Assembly (NCBI GenBank): GCA_900550935.1
Contig: URUD01000005.1
Span: 21,681-85,680, forward strand
Reading direction: 5' to 3'
DNA length: 64,000 bases
From: an uncultured Roseburia sp.
Lineage (GTDB): Bacteria; Bacillota; Clostridia; Lachnospirales; Lachnospiraceae
The translations under genes and the position numbers were made by a program. The notes under the pieces are model-generated. The model worked only from the letters and a program-made list of their open reading frames with translations. It made no database searches and was not told the DNA's origin. Shown piece by piece: positions 8,452 to 17,273 of the stretch (position 1 is the first letter of the stretch; each line of letters starts with the position of its first letter).

Positions 8452-8480
8452 TTGCGAATCTCTGTAAAATCTTTTATACT
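8452..8480 (+). promoter_or_regulatory. Possible housekeeping (SigA) promoter close to the TagF-like gene
   Basis: TTGCGA (8452-8457), 17-nt spacer, TATACT (8475-8480). It would give a short leader before the AGGAGG-like site CGGAGG (8499-8504). Four of six -35 bases and five of six -10 bases match. The rest of 8251-8450 has no other feature I can support. Confidence 0.4.
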
Positions 8481-8513
8481 ATCAGTAGATCACACATCGG
8501 AGGTCATACAATT

Positions 8514-10415
8514 ATGCTAACACCAAAAGAAGAAATGATACAGCTTATCACCACCTGCATTGAGAAACAGGATTTTCAGACTGCCCATAAATGTCTTGAT
8601 ATTTACAGCCGCTCTTTCGGGGCGGATGAATTCTTTGATTCTTGCACACTGTCACTCCTTAATTATAATGGTCCCAAAGTTTCTCTTATCTGCCTTGATG
8701 TCAATGCCTCTGTATTAGAGGATTATCTTGCAGCTGAACCCTATAAAAATCTTGAAATCATTGACTTCATTGGCAAAGATTATATCAATGACCTCACGAC
8801 CTACCTTAAGACATGCGATAGTAAATATTTATGCTTTCTGGAAGAAAACCAACGCTACGAAGTATCACGGATTGCATCCATGGTTCGTCATCTCGAGCAT
8901 TTACCAACGCTGGATGCCATCGTCTGCACACGTAACTATATCAATAGTGACGGTGTGATCATTGCACATCCTGATTACGCTTATGAAGATACTCTGGAAA
9001 ATAAAATTCTTGACGGAAAACTCCTTTTAGAATATTCCATCCAGGCAAATGTTAATCTGTATGGTACTCTGTCCACGTTGATATTATCTGTCTCATACGC
9101 ACAGAAACTTCTTTTGTCAGTTTCGCATGTAACACCTGATATCTGTGCCATGTCACTTCTGTACCAATTATTACTTCCGGCATGTATCGGCTATCTGCAC
9201 ACACCTTACGTTTCGACATTTTTGGAAAATTATCGTGATACCTCTGAAACACAGCTTCACTACGAAGCGTACATCCGTTTTCTGTCTGACAACGGACAAC
9301 TTTCCTGCAATACGCCGGCACATGTATCTGCCACATCTCCTGCTCCTCTGAAAGAGCCTCTTGCCCGTGACATTACATTTATCTCCGGAACATGCGGTGG
9401 AGAGTTTTTCAATATTAAGCCCATTGCAGAGGAAGCCAGCCGCCGTGGTTTTCATGTGCATTTTACAGAAGACCGATACGCAAAAGCAGAGATCGGTATC
9501 TACTCCCAGCATATCTGCCATCCTGAAAATTCAAAGTTTTCTGTTATTCTGCTACACGATATGGCACAGGGTAGTGACTCCTGGCCAAATCTCTGGGAAG
9601 TAGAACGGTGGAATAATTTTGACATTGGAATTCTTCCAGGCAGATCCTGGGCAGAACGCTGGACAGATTGCAGCTGTTTCTACTATACGCATCCCCGCAG
9701 TGGTGTCTATGAACTGGGCTATCCAATGAGTGATACCATACATGGCGAAGAATTGCAGAAACGCGCATCTGAACTTCGCCGTGAACTTGGACTAAAATAT
9801 GACTACACAATCCTCTATGCCCCTTCCTGGGAAAATGACGGCAAGGAAGATGATTTCATACAGGCATTATCCTCTCTGAAGGTCAACCTGATCATTAAAC
9901 AGGCTTGCTGGAATTTTTTACCCGAGATTCAGGCGAATGTCGAAGAAATGCGTAAACTTCACGAATTTCATTATGATAATGTCTACTATATCGAACAGGA
10001 AGAGAGTATTATGACTGCGATTGCCCTCTGTGACCTTCTGGTATCTGAGGAATCAAGTGTTATGGCAGAAGCAATCCTTCTCAACAAACCAAGTATCGCT
10101 GTAACTGACTGGCTGATTCCTGACAAGACACCAAGCCGTAAAGCAAGCGTTCCTATGGACTATGTTATCAAATGCCACAAAGCTGATCTCCGCCCCACAA
10201 TAGAAGCTGTCATTTCACATGAGATTCCTTATGAAGAGTATATAAAACGTGGCTGGCGCACTTTCAGTAATGTCGGAAACTGTTGTAAGGATATTGTTGA
10301 TGCCATTGAATATTTTACACAGGGTACACCATCCTGCTCTTTAAGAACTGCACCGGACTTTCTTTCTAAGCAGATAACCTCTTCCCGTTACACCAGCTGT
10401 ACCATGTGGAATTAA
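8514..10415 (+). CDS. CDP-glycerol glycerophosphotransferase (TagF-like) family protein with N-terminal extension
   Basis: 633 residues from the ATG at 8514, chosen for CGGAGG ten bases upstream; the frame is open further 5' without a ribosome site. Residues about 1-280 have no motif I recognise. They include VSLICLDVNASVLEDYL and read like a degenerate nucleotide-sugar domain. Residues about 285-610 resemble the TagF/TagB family: VILLHDMAQGSD, TILYAPSWENDGKEDD, and the end motif LLVSEESSVMAEAILLNKPS, which matches the family's 'SDxLITDYSSxxxE..LLxKP'. Such enzymes transfer glycerol- or ribitol-phosphate from a CDP-activated donor. As first gene of a SigD-driven operon with LicD and two glycosyltransferases, its target is probably the flagellin glycan rather than teichoic acid (inference). 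Confidence 0.8.
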   Translation: MLTPKEEMIQLITTCIEKQDFQTAHKCLDIYSRSFGADEFFDSCTLSLLNYNGPKVSLICLDVNASVLEDYLAAEPYKNLEIIDFIGKDYINDLTTYLKTCDSKYLCFLEENQRYEVSRIASMVRHLEHLPTLDAIVCTRNYINSDGVIIAHPDYAYEDTLENKILDGKLLLEYSIQANVNLYGTLSTLILSVSYAQKLLLSVSHVTPDICAMSLLYQLLLPACIGYLHTPYVSTFLENYRDTSETQLHYEAYIRFLSDNGQLSCNTPAHVSATSPAPLKEPLARDITFISGTCGGEFFNIKPIAEEASRRGFHVHFTEDRYAKAEIGIYSQHICHPENSKFSVILLHDMAQGSDSWPNLWEVERWNNFDIGILPGRSWAERWTDCSCFYYTHPRSGVYELGYPMSDTIHGEELQKRASELRRELGLKYDYTILYAPSWENDGKEDDFIQALSSLKVNLIIKQACWNFLPEIQANVEEMRKLHEFHYDNVYYIEQEESIMTAIALCDLLVSEESSVMAEAILLNKPSIAVTDWLIPDKTPSRKASVPMDYVIKCHKADLRPTIEAVISHEIPYEEYIKRGWRTFSNVGNCCKDIVDAIEYFTQGTPSCSLRTAPDFLSKQITSSRYTSCTMWN

Positions 10416-10432
10416 ACGAAAGGATTTTTTAA

Positions 10433-11425
10433 ATGAATTTTCCAGAGCATTACTTTGAGGACGAGCTGCGATGTGATTTTATGGTGCCCGAAATGATGAA
10501 ACGCGCCTGGGCAGCGCAGCTTGAAATATTACAAATTATCATTAACATATGCAATGCACATCATTTACAGTACTTTGCTGATTGGGGAACACTTTTAGGT
10601 GCAGTGCGGCATAAAGGATATATTCCATGGGATGATGACATTGACATTAGCCTGAAACGAGAAGATTATAACCGCCTCATCAAACTGCTTCCAAAAGAAC
10701 TTCCATATGGTTTTTCCATGGCTGGTATGTATGCTGGTACCAAGCGTCTACAGGATGCTGCATTTGTTCCAATCATACGTGTTATCGCCGATGAGACCTG
10801 TTGGGATCTCAAATCCTATATGCAGTATTTTCACGGATTTCCATATCCCCGGATTGGTATTGATATTTTCCCACTGGACTATATCCCACAGGATGAAGAT
10901 GCCGCCCAGCTTCAGCTTACACTTTTGAATTCAGGCATCCAGCTTCTTCGTTGCTGGAATGAGTTAAAACAAAATGGTGAATTATCTTCCCGTCTGCAGG
11001 ACTTTTCCACGCTCTGCAACGTCAAGCTTCCATCTCCTGATGCTCCCGGCATTCAAACGCAAATCTGGCGTTTACTTGATGGGGTTTGCTCGCTGTATAC
11101 AAATGATGAAGCCAGTGAAATTACAAACTATCCGCTTTGGCTTTTACACCCACGCTACCGCTTTAAAAAAGATTGGTTCGACGAAACAATACGGGTTCCC
11201 TTTGAGAATATCGAAATTGCGATTCCAAAACACTATGACGAAATTCTTACATTAGAGTATATCTCCTATATGACACCTGTACCCAATTTCCCACATGGCT
11301 ATCCATTCTATAAAAACAGCGAAAAAGAATTAAAGACCAGACTGGAAAAAGCAGGCTATACCGGAACAATCGATGAATTCTGTCGAAATATTGACCACAT
11401 TAATATTATAGAACATAAAATCTAG
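10433..11425 (+). CDS. LicD-family phosphotransferase (flagellar glycan operon)
   Basis: 330 residues with the LicD core: YFADWGTLLGAVRHKGYIPW, DDDIDISLKREDYNRL, and a conserved C-terminal segment ending HGYPFYK. It is a paralogue of the 294-residue LicD at 3480-4364 (shared FPE.YF, MMKRAWAAQ and WDDDIDI strings). It follows the TagF-like gene by 17 nt with GAAAGGA before its ATG and is followed at 22 nt by a glycosyltransferase, so the genes are one operon. LicD enzymes use CDP/CMP-activated donors. Here that could be CDP-choline, a CDP-polyol or the CMP-phosphonate expected from the neighbouring pepM operon. Which one cannot be told from sequence. Confidence 0.85.
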   Translation: MNFPEHYFEDELRCDFMVPEMMKRAWAAQLEILQIIINICNAHHLQYFADWGTLLGAVRHKGYIPWDDDIDISLKREDYNRLIKLLPKELPYGFSMAGMYAGTKRLQDAAFVPIIRVIADETCWDLKSYMQYFHGFPYPRIGIDIFPLDYIPQDEDAAQLQLTLLNSGIQLLRCWNELKQNGELSSRLQDFSTLCNVKLPSPDAPGIQTQIWRLLDGVCSLYTNDEASEITNYPLWLLHPRYRFKKDWFDETIRVPFENIEIAIPKHYDEILTLEYISYMTPVPNFPHGYPFYKNSEKELKTRLEKAGYTGTIDEFCRNIDHINIIEHKI

Positions 11426-11447
11426 TAAATATAATTGGAGATTAACC

Positions 11448-12611
11448 ATGAAATTACTCTTCCTTGATACTCCCTCTTTCGGAAAATTAGATCTAATCAA
11501 TGCTTTTGAGCAACTGGGATTTACCGTGCAGCTTTTTCATCACGAAAAGCTGCACGAATATTGTTGTAAAGAATTTGATGATGACTTTGATGACTTTATC
11601 GCACAGGACTGTTATGACTTTGTTTTCTCTCTCAACTACTATCCATCCATCTCAAACGGCTGCAACCGCAATCACTTAAAATATCTGTCCTTTGTGTATG
11701 ACAGTCCGTTGGTTTCCCTGTATTCGTACACGCTGATCAACCCATGTAACTATATCTTTCTCTTTGACAAAGCTCTTTACCTTGATTTTGCCAAAGAGGG
11801 GATCACTACCGTATATTATCTGCCTCTGTGCGCAAACACCGCGCGTTTGAGTGCCATGCAGCTTTCTGCCAACAAGCGTTCTATTTTATCCAGCGATGTC
11901 TCTTTTGTCGGCGCACTCTATAACGAGTCCCATAACTTTTTAGACCGTATGACAGATCTGGATGACTATACCAAAGGGTACATTAATGCCATTATGGATG
12001 CCCAGATGAAGGTAAATGGCTATTTCTTTATTGAAGAGCTCTTAACCCCTGACATTATCGCCTCCATGAAAAAATCTCTGGAATACCATACGCAGCCGGG
12101 CGGCACCGAATCGGATGCCTATGTCTATGCCAATTATTTTCTAGCGCGAAAGATCACGTCGATTGAGCGGCAGAACCTGTTAAAAGCCGTGTCCGAGCGT
12201 TTTGACACCAAATTATACACACATAATCCAACCCCGACTCTTCCTTCCATCCAGAATATGGGAGCTGTCGATTATTATGAGGTGATGCCGCATGTATTTA
12301 AAAACAGCAAGATCAACCTCAACATCACGCTCCGCAGCATCCGTTCCGGTATGCCGCTGCGCGCATGGGACATCCTCGGAGCCGGAGGATTTTTGCTGAG
12401 CAATTATCAGGAAGATTTTTTTGATTTCTTTGTGCCGGGTGAGGACTTTGATTTCTTCGACGGAACAGAAGACCTTTTAACCAAGATCGAATATTACCTG
12501 TCACATGAAAAGGAACGGAAAGACATTGCCGAAAATGGCTTTTGCAAAGTCGCCAAACAACACACTTACCTGCACCGGGTACGCACCATGCTCGAAACCG
12601 CAGGACTTTAA
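11448..12611 (+). CDS. CgeB/DUF3880-like glycosyltransferase, short form A1
   Basis: 387 residues. The N-terminal half contains FVYDSPLVSLYS and NPCNYIFLFDKALY; the C-terminal half contains SIRSGMPLRAWDILGAGGF and FVPGEDFDFFDG, the GT-B-type domain (Glyco_trans_1_2-like) of this family. It shares these motifs with the proteins at 14322-15455 and 18163-19338, so three short paralogues exist in the island. The family includes the CgeB spore-coat protein of Bacillus and many uncharacterised flagellar-island proteins. Probably adds one sugar of the flagellin glycan in the cytoplasm; donor and linkage unknown. GGAG precedes the ATG, and the next gene begins 32 nt downstream. Confidence 0.75.
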   Translation: MKLLFLDTPSFGKLDLINAFEQLGFTVQLFHHEKLHEYCCKEFDDDFDDFIAQDCYDFVFSLNYYPSISNGCNRNHLKYLSFVYDSPLVSLYSYTLINPCNYIFLFDKALYLDFAKEGITTVYYLPLCANTARLSAMQLSANKRSILSSDVSFVGALYNESHNFLDRMTDLDDYTKGYINAIMDAQMKVNGYFFIEELLTPDIIASMKKSLEYHTQPGGTESDAYVYANYFLARKITSIERQNLLKAVSERFDTKLYTHNPTPTLPSIQNMGAVDYYEVMPHVFKNSKINLNITLRSIRSGMPLRAWDILGAGGFLLSNYQEDFFDFFVPGEDFDFFDGTEDLLTKIEYYLSHEKERKDIAENGFCKVAKQHTYLHRVRTMLETAGL

Positions 12612-12643
12612 AACACCGATATTTTTGATAAAGGATAGATTTT

Positions 12644-14305
12644 ATGACTGAGCATGACCTGCACATTACCATTTGCAATCCAACTTATAACAAGTCCGTG
12701 TCTTTGCAATTTTTAGACATCCTTCTGGACGAAACGCTGCTTTATGACAGCACGATCTATATCCCAACGGCATGTTTTGAAACAGTAAGCACCCGAAATT
12801 ACCGCCTGTCGTGCAAGCACGTCTATGAACTGTTGCTGCGCCTTGCCATAGAGTATCCGGTCATTCTTACTGCGGATGCACCGGCTGACCTGGAGCAATA
12901 CAGTGTACTTTCTTCCTCACCCGAACCAGTCACGTTTGATTCCTTAAAAGCGGATTGTTATATCGTCTCCCGCTACAAACAGCTCCTGCAGCAACAGGAC
13001 TATTTTGATGCGGCTGTCAGCAGCCTGTTAGAGCTTGCCCAGTCCATCCAGAAACAGGAAGAACTGGTCTCGTATCTTTCGGATATGCTGTCTGAAGCAC
13101 CTGCCTACCAGTACCTCTATGCCGGAAGCCAGCCGTTTTTAATCTACACCGGAGACAGTGTCTGCTACCAGATCCTGACCGTATTTGCCAGACAGTTTGG
13201 CGCGGCACTTCACAGGCTTGGCTATCTCGTAGAATATTTTGATCTGTCATCCGAAGATTTTACCGAATCCTACCGTCTCATCGGCAGGCATTATCAGGCG
13301 GTCATCGGTGTCCAGAGCTATATGTTTTCCGTGAAACTGAATAACGGCATGGGATTTTTACATGACAAAATTGGGGGGCCAAAATATAATTTCCTTTTTG
13401 ACCACCCGTCCAGATTCGAAAATCATCTGAAAGATGTTCCAAGCCAGCTTACGCTCCTGACCGTAGACCGCAATTACGCTGCCTACGCCAGAAAGACTTA
13501 CCCGGTCGATGCCATCTTTTTTCCACCGGGAGGCATACGCACCTCGTTTGAACCACAGGAACGTATTTATGATGTGACCTTTATCGGAAGCTACTTTGAT
13601 AATTTTTCTTTTGTGCTGGAGCTTTTTTCTGAATTTGACCGGAAAGAACGTTTCCTCGCCAACCGTTTCTGGCTCATCATGAAAAAAAATCCATCCCTGC
13701 CGGCAGAACATGCGCTGTCTCTGGCACTGGACCACTATCACATGCAGCTTTCCTGGAATGAATTTGCAGAACTTTTCCACAAGTTCCGGGATCTTCCGGT
13801 CTATCTGTCCACCTATTACCGCATGAAGGTGTTGAAAACTCTTCTGGATGCCGGTATTCCGGTGCATGTATTTGGTACAAGCTGGAGCACCTGCCCGCTC
13901 CGTGAAAATCCAAATTTTCTCTGGCATAACAAAGACCTCTCCACGAGCGAATGTCTTTCTATCTGGCAACAGTCTAAGATCGCGCTAAACACGATGACCT
14001 GGCACAAAGATGCCATTACCGAACGTATTTTAAATGCCATGCTTCAAAAAGCGGCAGTCCTCACAGAGCGCAATCCTTATATGGAAGAACATTTTTCCGA
14101 CGGAAAGGATGTGCTGCTCTATGACTTAGATCAGCTTTCTGCACTGCCAGAACTTGTGCGTTCTGCTCTCTCTGATCCGGCGCAGCTCTCCCGGATCGCA
14201 CATAACGGCTATCAAAATGCCCTTGCAGACCACACCTGGGACAGCCGTGCAAAAGAATTTATACATATTTTAGAGAAATCCAGTGCACAAAAAAATGAGG
14301 GGTAA
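12644..14305 (+). CDS. CgeB/DUF3880-like glycosyltransferase, long form B1
   Basis: 553 residues. Residues about 1-160 are a divergent N-terminal region. The rest has LIYTGDSVCYQIL, IGGPKYNFLFDHP, IFFPPGG, YDVTFIGSY and TMTWHKDAITERI, all shared with the long protein at 15452-17176. The final third is a Glyco_trans_1_2-type GT-B domain. It closes the SigD-driven operon that starts at 8514; its stop codon (14303-14305) lies in the loop of the terminator. A role in assembling the flagellin glycan is inferred from position and promoter. The sugar donor cannot be predicted. Confidence 0.75.
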   Translation: MTEHDLHITICNPTYNKSVSLQFLDILLDETLLYDSTIYIPTACFETVSTRNYRLSCKHVYELLLRLAIEYPVILTADAPADLEQYSVLSSSPEPVTFDSLKADCYIVSRYKQLLQQQDYFDAAVSSLLELAQSIQKQEELVSYLSDMLSEAPAYQYLYAGSQPFLIYTGDSVCYQILTVFARQFGAALHRLGYLVEYFDLSSEDFTESYRLIGRHYQAVIGVQSYMFSVKLNNGMGFLHDKIGGPKYNFLFDHPSRFENHLKDVPSQLTLLTVDRNYAAYARKTYPVDAIFFPPGGIRTSFEPQERIYDVTFIGSYFDNFSFVLELFSEFDRKERFLANRFWLIMKKNPSLPAEHALSLALDHYHMQLSWNEFAELFHKFRDLPVYLSTYYRMKVLKTLLDAGIPVHVFGTSWSTCPLRENPNFLWHNKDLSTSECLSIWQQSKIALNTMTWHKDAITERILNAMLQKAAVLTERNPYMEEHFSDGKDVLLYDLDQLSALPELVRSALSDPAQLSRIAHNGYQNALADHTWDSRAKEFIHILEKSSAQKNEG

Positions 14306-14318
14306 TTCCCTCATTTTT
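14291..14318. terminator. Bidirectional intrinsic terminator between convergent glycosyltransferase operons
   Basis: AAAAATGAGGG (14291-14301) and CCCTCATTTTT (14308-14318): perfect 11-bp stem, 6-nt loop containing the stop codon of the + strand gene, followed by CTTTT. Confidence 0.88.
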
Positions 14319-14321
14319 CTT

Positions 14322-15455
14322 TTACTCTGCTGCCTGAATGATTTTTTCAATCTGCTGGCGGAACGTATAGTATTTCTGAACCGTTTCAAACCCATGACGT
14401 GCAATACGGTTCCGCTCGCTTTCATTTCGCAGATAAAAATCTGCTTTTGCATACAGATCTTCGATACTTTCATAAATGACGAAATCACCCCCAAGCGTAA
14501 AATACTCCGGCATCTCTGCCTGAAAATTTGTCAGCAGGAAACCGCCACATCCTAATACATCAAAAACCCTTAACGGAATCCCACTTTGGATGATCTTCAG
14601 TGAAATATTCAGATTTATCCTGCTGGATTTAAAAATTTCCGGCATCTGCTTATAATAATCTGCATATCCCATATATTCCACTTTATCGAGACGGGCATCC
14701 TTATCGGTGGAATACAGCCTGACTGCATGATGACTGGACAATACTGCCAGTGCCAGATACCGTTCCCTGCCAGTGATCTCACACGCCATCATATATTCCA
14801 GTTCCGCTTTTGTAACAGACACCTCTCCATTGGATGCTTTCTGATAGCACGCATTTAATTCCTGCAAAAGCGCATCATCTAGCAGGTCTCCCAGAAAATA
14901 TCCGCCATACACCTTCATCTGCGCCTGGAGGATTCCATCGAGATATCCTCTCTGATAAGTATTTAGCGGCCCCATATAATACTGGTACTCGGTCTGATAG
15001 AGTTTTCCGACCAGAGATATATCCGTCTGATCATCACACTTTGCCGTATAACGGGAAAACGTCTCCACATCTGCTGCAAGCGGCATATGATAAGCTGCGA
15101 TCCCCTGTTTTTTATATTCCTCCGCCTGGATCCGGTCAAAAAAGAAGATCCGGTTACAGGAGTTTTTCATCGTTTCGATATTGCGGATATGGATTGGCGC
15201 ATCATACACCCAAGATACATAACGAACCTGTTCCCCCTCACATACCATAGACACCAATGGTGCATAGTTAATGGAAAACACCATATCATATTTTTTCTGT
15301 TTTAACTTCTTTTCCAGAAGATCCACGATCCCATCATCCACTTCCCAGTCACTCTGCTGGTAAAATAGGGTATCATATTCTATTCCTAACTGTTTCCATG
15401 CACGTTCCACTCCTTCATTCATAAAGGAATGCCACTGATAGAACAATATTTTCAT
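14322..15455 (-). CDS. CgeB/DUF3880-like glycosyltransferase, short form A2
   Basis: 377 residues. Motifs in family order: YQWHSFMNEGVERAW, WVYDAPIHIRN, CNRIFFFDRIQAEEY, GYLDGILQAQMKVYGGYFLG and IQSGIPLRVFDVLGCGGF. The start overlaps the stop of the upstream long glycosyltransferase gene in ATGA (15452-15455), which implies translational coupling. The closest relatives in the window are the short forms at 11448 and 18163; this copy is the most divergent, with VYDA in place of VYDS and KIIQSG in place of SIRSG. It is second of two genes read from the minus-strand member of the interleaved SigD promoter pair at 17208-17241, so it should be made with flagellin. Confidence 0.75.
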   Translation of the reverse strand: MKILFYQWHSFMNEGVERAWKQLGIEYDTLFYQQSDWEVDDGIVDLLEKKLKQKKYDMVFSINYAPLVSMVCEGEQVRYVSWVYDAPIHIRNIETMKNSCNRIFFFDRIQAEEYKKQGIAAYHMPLAADVETFSRYTAKCDDQTDISLVGKLYQTEYQYYMGPLNTYQRGYLDGILQAQMKVYGGYFLGDLLDDALLQELNACYQKASNGEVSVTKAELEYMMACEITGRERYLALAVLSSHHAVRLYSTDKDARLDKVEYMGYADYYKQMPEIFKSSRINLNISLKIIQSGIPLRVFDVLGCGGFLLTNFQAEMPEYFTLGGDFVIYESIEDLYAKADFYLRNESERNRIARHGFETVQKYYTFRQQIEKIIQAAE

Positions 15456-17176
15456 CGATTTGTGCTCTCTTCCTCAATTATTTGCAATAACTGCTCTGCA
15501 CGCACTTCCCAGCTTGCCATCGCACTTGCCTTATTTTTTGCCGCTTTTGCAATCTCTAAGCGTTTCTTTTCGTCCGCAAGCAGTCCATTTAACAGCCCGG
15601 GCAATTTTTCTAACTCCCGTAACTCAAACCTTACCGTTTCGTCTCTGTAAAATTCTTCCAGATGACTGCTGTTATCACTGACAACTACGGCTCCGGCAAG
15701 CATACTGTCTGCGATCCGCTCCGTAAACCCATCCTTATGCCATGCCATCACATTTAAAGACAGCTTTGTCTTTTGCAACACCGCTGCTGCCTCGTCGCCA
15801 AAGACCGCTTCGTGCATACAGAGCAGAGGATTTTGTGCAAACGGGCTGTTCTTCCATGTATCTCCAAATACATGCAGTTTTGTCCCTGCCTGCAGGATTG
15901 TTTCTATCACCTTTTCACGGTAATAAAACATGATACACTGGATCACTTCTTTGAACTCACCAAACCGTTCCAGAAACGCCTCCTGATCCAACGTTATCTT
16001 ATAATGATCCAGTGTTTTTTGAAATGCCAGTTCCGCTGTGATCTCCGGATTTTTTCTCATAACAAATAAAAACCGTGCCGCCAGAAGCTTTATTCCCCGC
16101 GCACTACTCATTATCGCGGCAAGTTTATTCCGATAATCTGTATAAGTTCCCAGGAATGCCACATCATAGATCCGTTCTCCATCGTCACAGCCCTCTGCCA
16201 TCCGCCTGCCCCCCGGTGGCAGTAAATACGCATCTGCAACGCCTTTGTCATATTTTCGGATAAATGCCTGATAATTTCTGTCATGCGTGAGAATATAATA
16301 GCGTTTCGGCGCACACTGCAGCTGTTTTTGCATCCAGATGGGATGATCCAGTACAAAATTATATTTCGGTCCCCCGATCAGATCTTGAAAATAGCTTTCC
16401 CCATCTTTTCGCTGTACCGAAAAAATCCATGCCTGAAATCCGATGGATGCCTTATATCTCTCACCAAGCAGCCTCGGAAGTCCCTGCACATCCTCCGCTG
16501 CAACATCATAAAACCGGATAGCATTTCCCTTCGCATGCAACGCCTTTGCCAGTTCGTTTGCCAGAACATTTAATATGTTATAGCAGCAACTGTCCCCGAG
16601 GTAAATCAGAATCGGCTGTGTTGCATCATAGTAATAAAAATACGCTTCCGTCCGCGCGATCATCTGCTGTAAAAAAGCCTCTACTTTCGGCGCACTCTCG
16701 ACTGCAAGCCCCTCGGTCAAAACCGCCTCTACGACTGCCTCAAACAGCCCTCTCTCCTGCAAAAATTCACGGTATCTTCCGACAATGTAGGCATCGGTAC
16801 AAAACTCGCACCAGCTCTCCTGCACTCCATTTTCTACGTCTCCTGCCCCCGCTTTTTCTGTCTCTCCTGCCAGAAATGAAGCCGGCAGCAAATACACCGT
16901 TTCACGCTCTGCCACGCGAAGAGCCAGCTCATATTCTCTTTTGGCCGGAAGTCTTGTATTTTTCCCACCTGCCTCAGACAAAAGTTCTTTTTCAAGCAAA
17001 ATACCATTTGCTACGATACGCTCATCTAACAGCAGCTCTTCCATGCCAAGCTCCCTGCTCTCGTCCTGCTCCCACAGACATGCCGCCCGTATACCTTTTT
17101 TCTCCAATGCCAGTTTAATCGTCTGTTGTGTCACAGGAACTTCTTTTCCCCGGCACAACCACAGATATTCTTTCAT
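15452..17176 (-). CDS. CgeB/DUF3880-like glycosyltransferase, long form B2
   Basis: 574 residues, paralogue of the protein at 12644-14305: LIYLGDSCCYNIL, IGGPKYNFVLDHP, YLLPPGG, YDVAFLGTY and VMAWHKDGFTERI are shared. The N-terminal 190 residues are charged and poorly conserved between the two. GC-rich codons are more frequent here than in the phosphonate operon. The ribosome site is weak (AGCGG nine bases before ATG). A SigD promoter with a perfect GCCGATAA -10 lies 38-65 bases upstream. The partner short glycosyltransferase overlaps its 3' end by four bases. Role in flagellin glycan assembly inferred; substrate unknown. Confidence 0.75.
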   Translation of the reverse strand: MKEYLWLCRGKEVPVTQQTIKLALEKKGIRAACLWEQDESRELGMEELLLDERIVANGILLEKELLSEAGGKNTRLPAKREYELALRVAERETVYLLPASFLAGETEKAGAGDVENGVQESWCEFCTDAYIVGRYREFLQERGLFEAVVEAVLTEGLAVESAPKVEAFLQQMIARTEAYFYYYDATQPILIYLGDSCCYNILNVLANELAKALHAKGNAIRFYDVAAEDVQGLPRLLGERYKASIGFQAWIFSVQRKDGESYFQDLIGGPKYNFVLDHPIWMQKQLQCAPKRYYILTHDRNYQAFIRKYDKGVADAYLLPPGGRRMAEGCDDGERIYDVAFLGTYTDYRNKLAAIMSSARGIKLLAARFLFVMRKNPEITAELAFQKTLDHYKITLDQEAFLERFGEFKEVIQCIMFYYREKVIETILQAGTKLHVFGDTWKNSPFAQNPLLCMHEAVFGDEAAAVLQKTKLSLNVMAWHKDGFTERIADSMLAGAVVVSDNSSHLEEFYRDETVRFELRELEKLPGLLNGLLADEKKRLEIAKAAKNKASAMASWEVRAEQLLQIIEEESTNR

Positions 17177-17207
17177 ATACCGCTGCTATTATTCCTCTCT
17201 CTTATAT

Positions 17208-17234
17208 TAATTTTTATCGGCAATTTTCCGATAT
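17208..17234 (+). promoter_or_regulatory. SigD/FliA-type promoter for neuB-like gene and glycosyltransferase A3
   Basis: TAAT (17208-17211), 15-nt spacer, TCCGATAT (17227-17234); 3/4 and 7/8 matches to consensus. The leader would be about 35 nt to the ATG at 17274, with GGAGG inside it. Confidence 0.7.
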
Positions 17235-17241
17235 ATAATTA
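17214..17241 (-). promoter_or_regulatory. SigD/FliA-type promoter for the minus-strand glycosyltransferase pair
   Basis: On the minus strand: TAAT (17238-17241), 16-nt spacer, GCCGATAA (17214-17221), a full match to the SigD -10. It interleaves with the plus-strand promoter at 17208-17234. Confidence 0.65.
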
Positions 17242-17273
17242 GATATCACTCTATAGATGGAGGATTTTTAATC

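Noticed and set aside
8250..8513. 88-codon N-terminal extension of the TagF-like protein
   Set aside because: No ribosome site at its start, it begins inside the SigD -10, and its composition is unlike the rest; ATG at 8514 has CGGAGG.
13358..13969. 203-codon minus-strand frame inside glycosyltransferase B1
   Set aside because: Antisense shadow; the plus-strand protein has clear family motifs.
16546..17118. 190-codon plus-strand frame opposite glycosyltransferase B2
   Set aside because: Pro/Ser/Leu-rich shadow of a GC-rich coding strand, no start signal.
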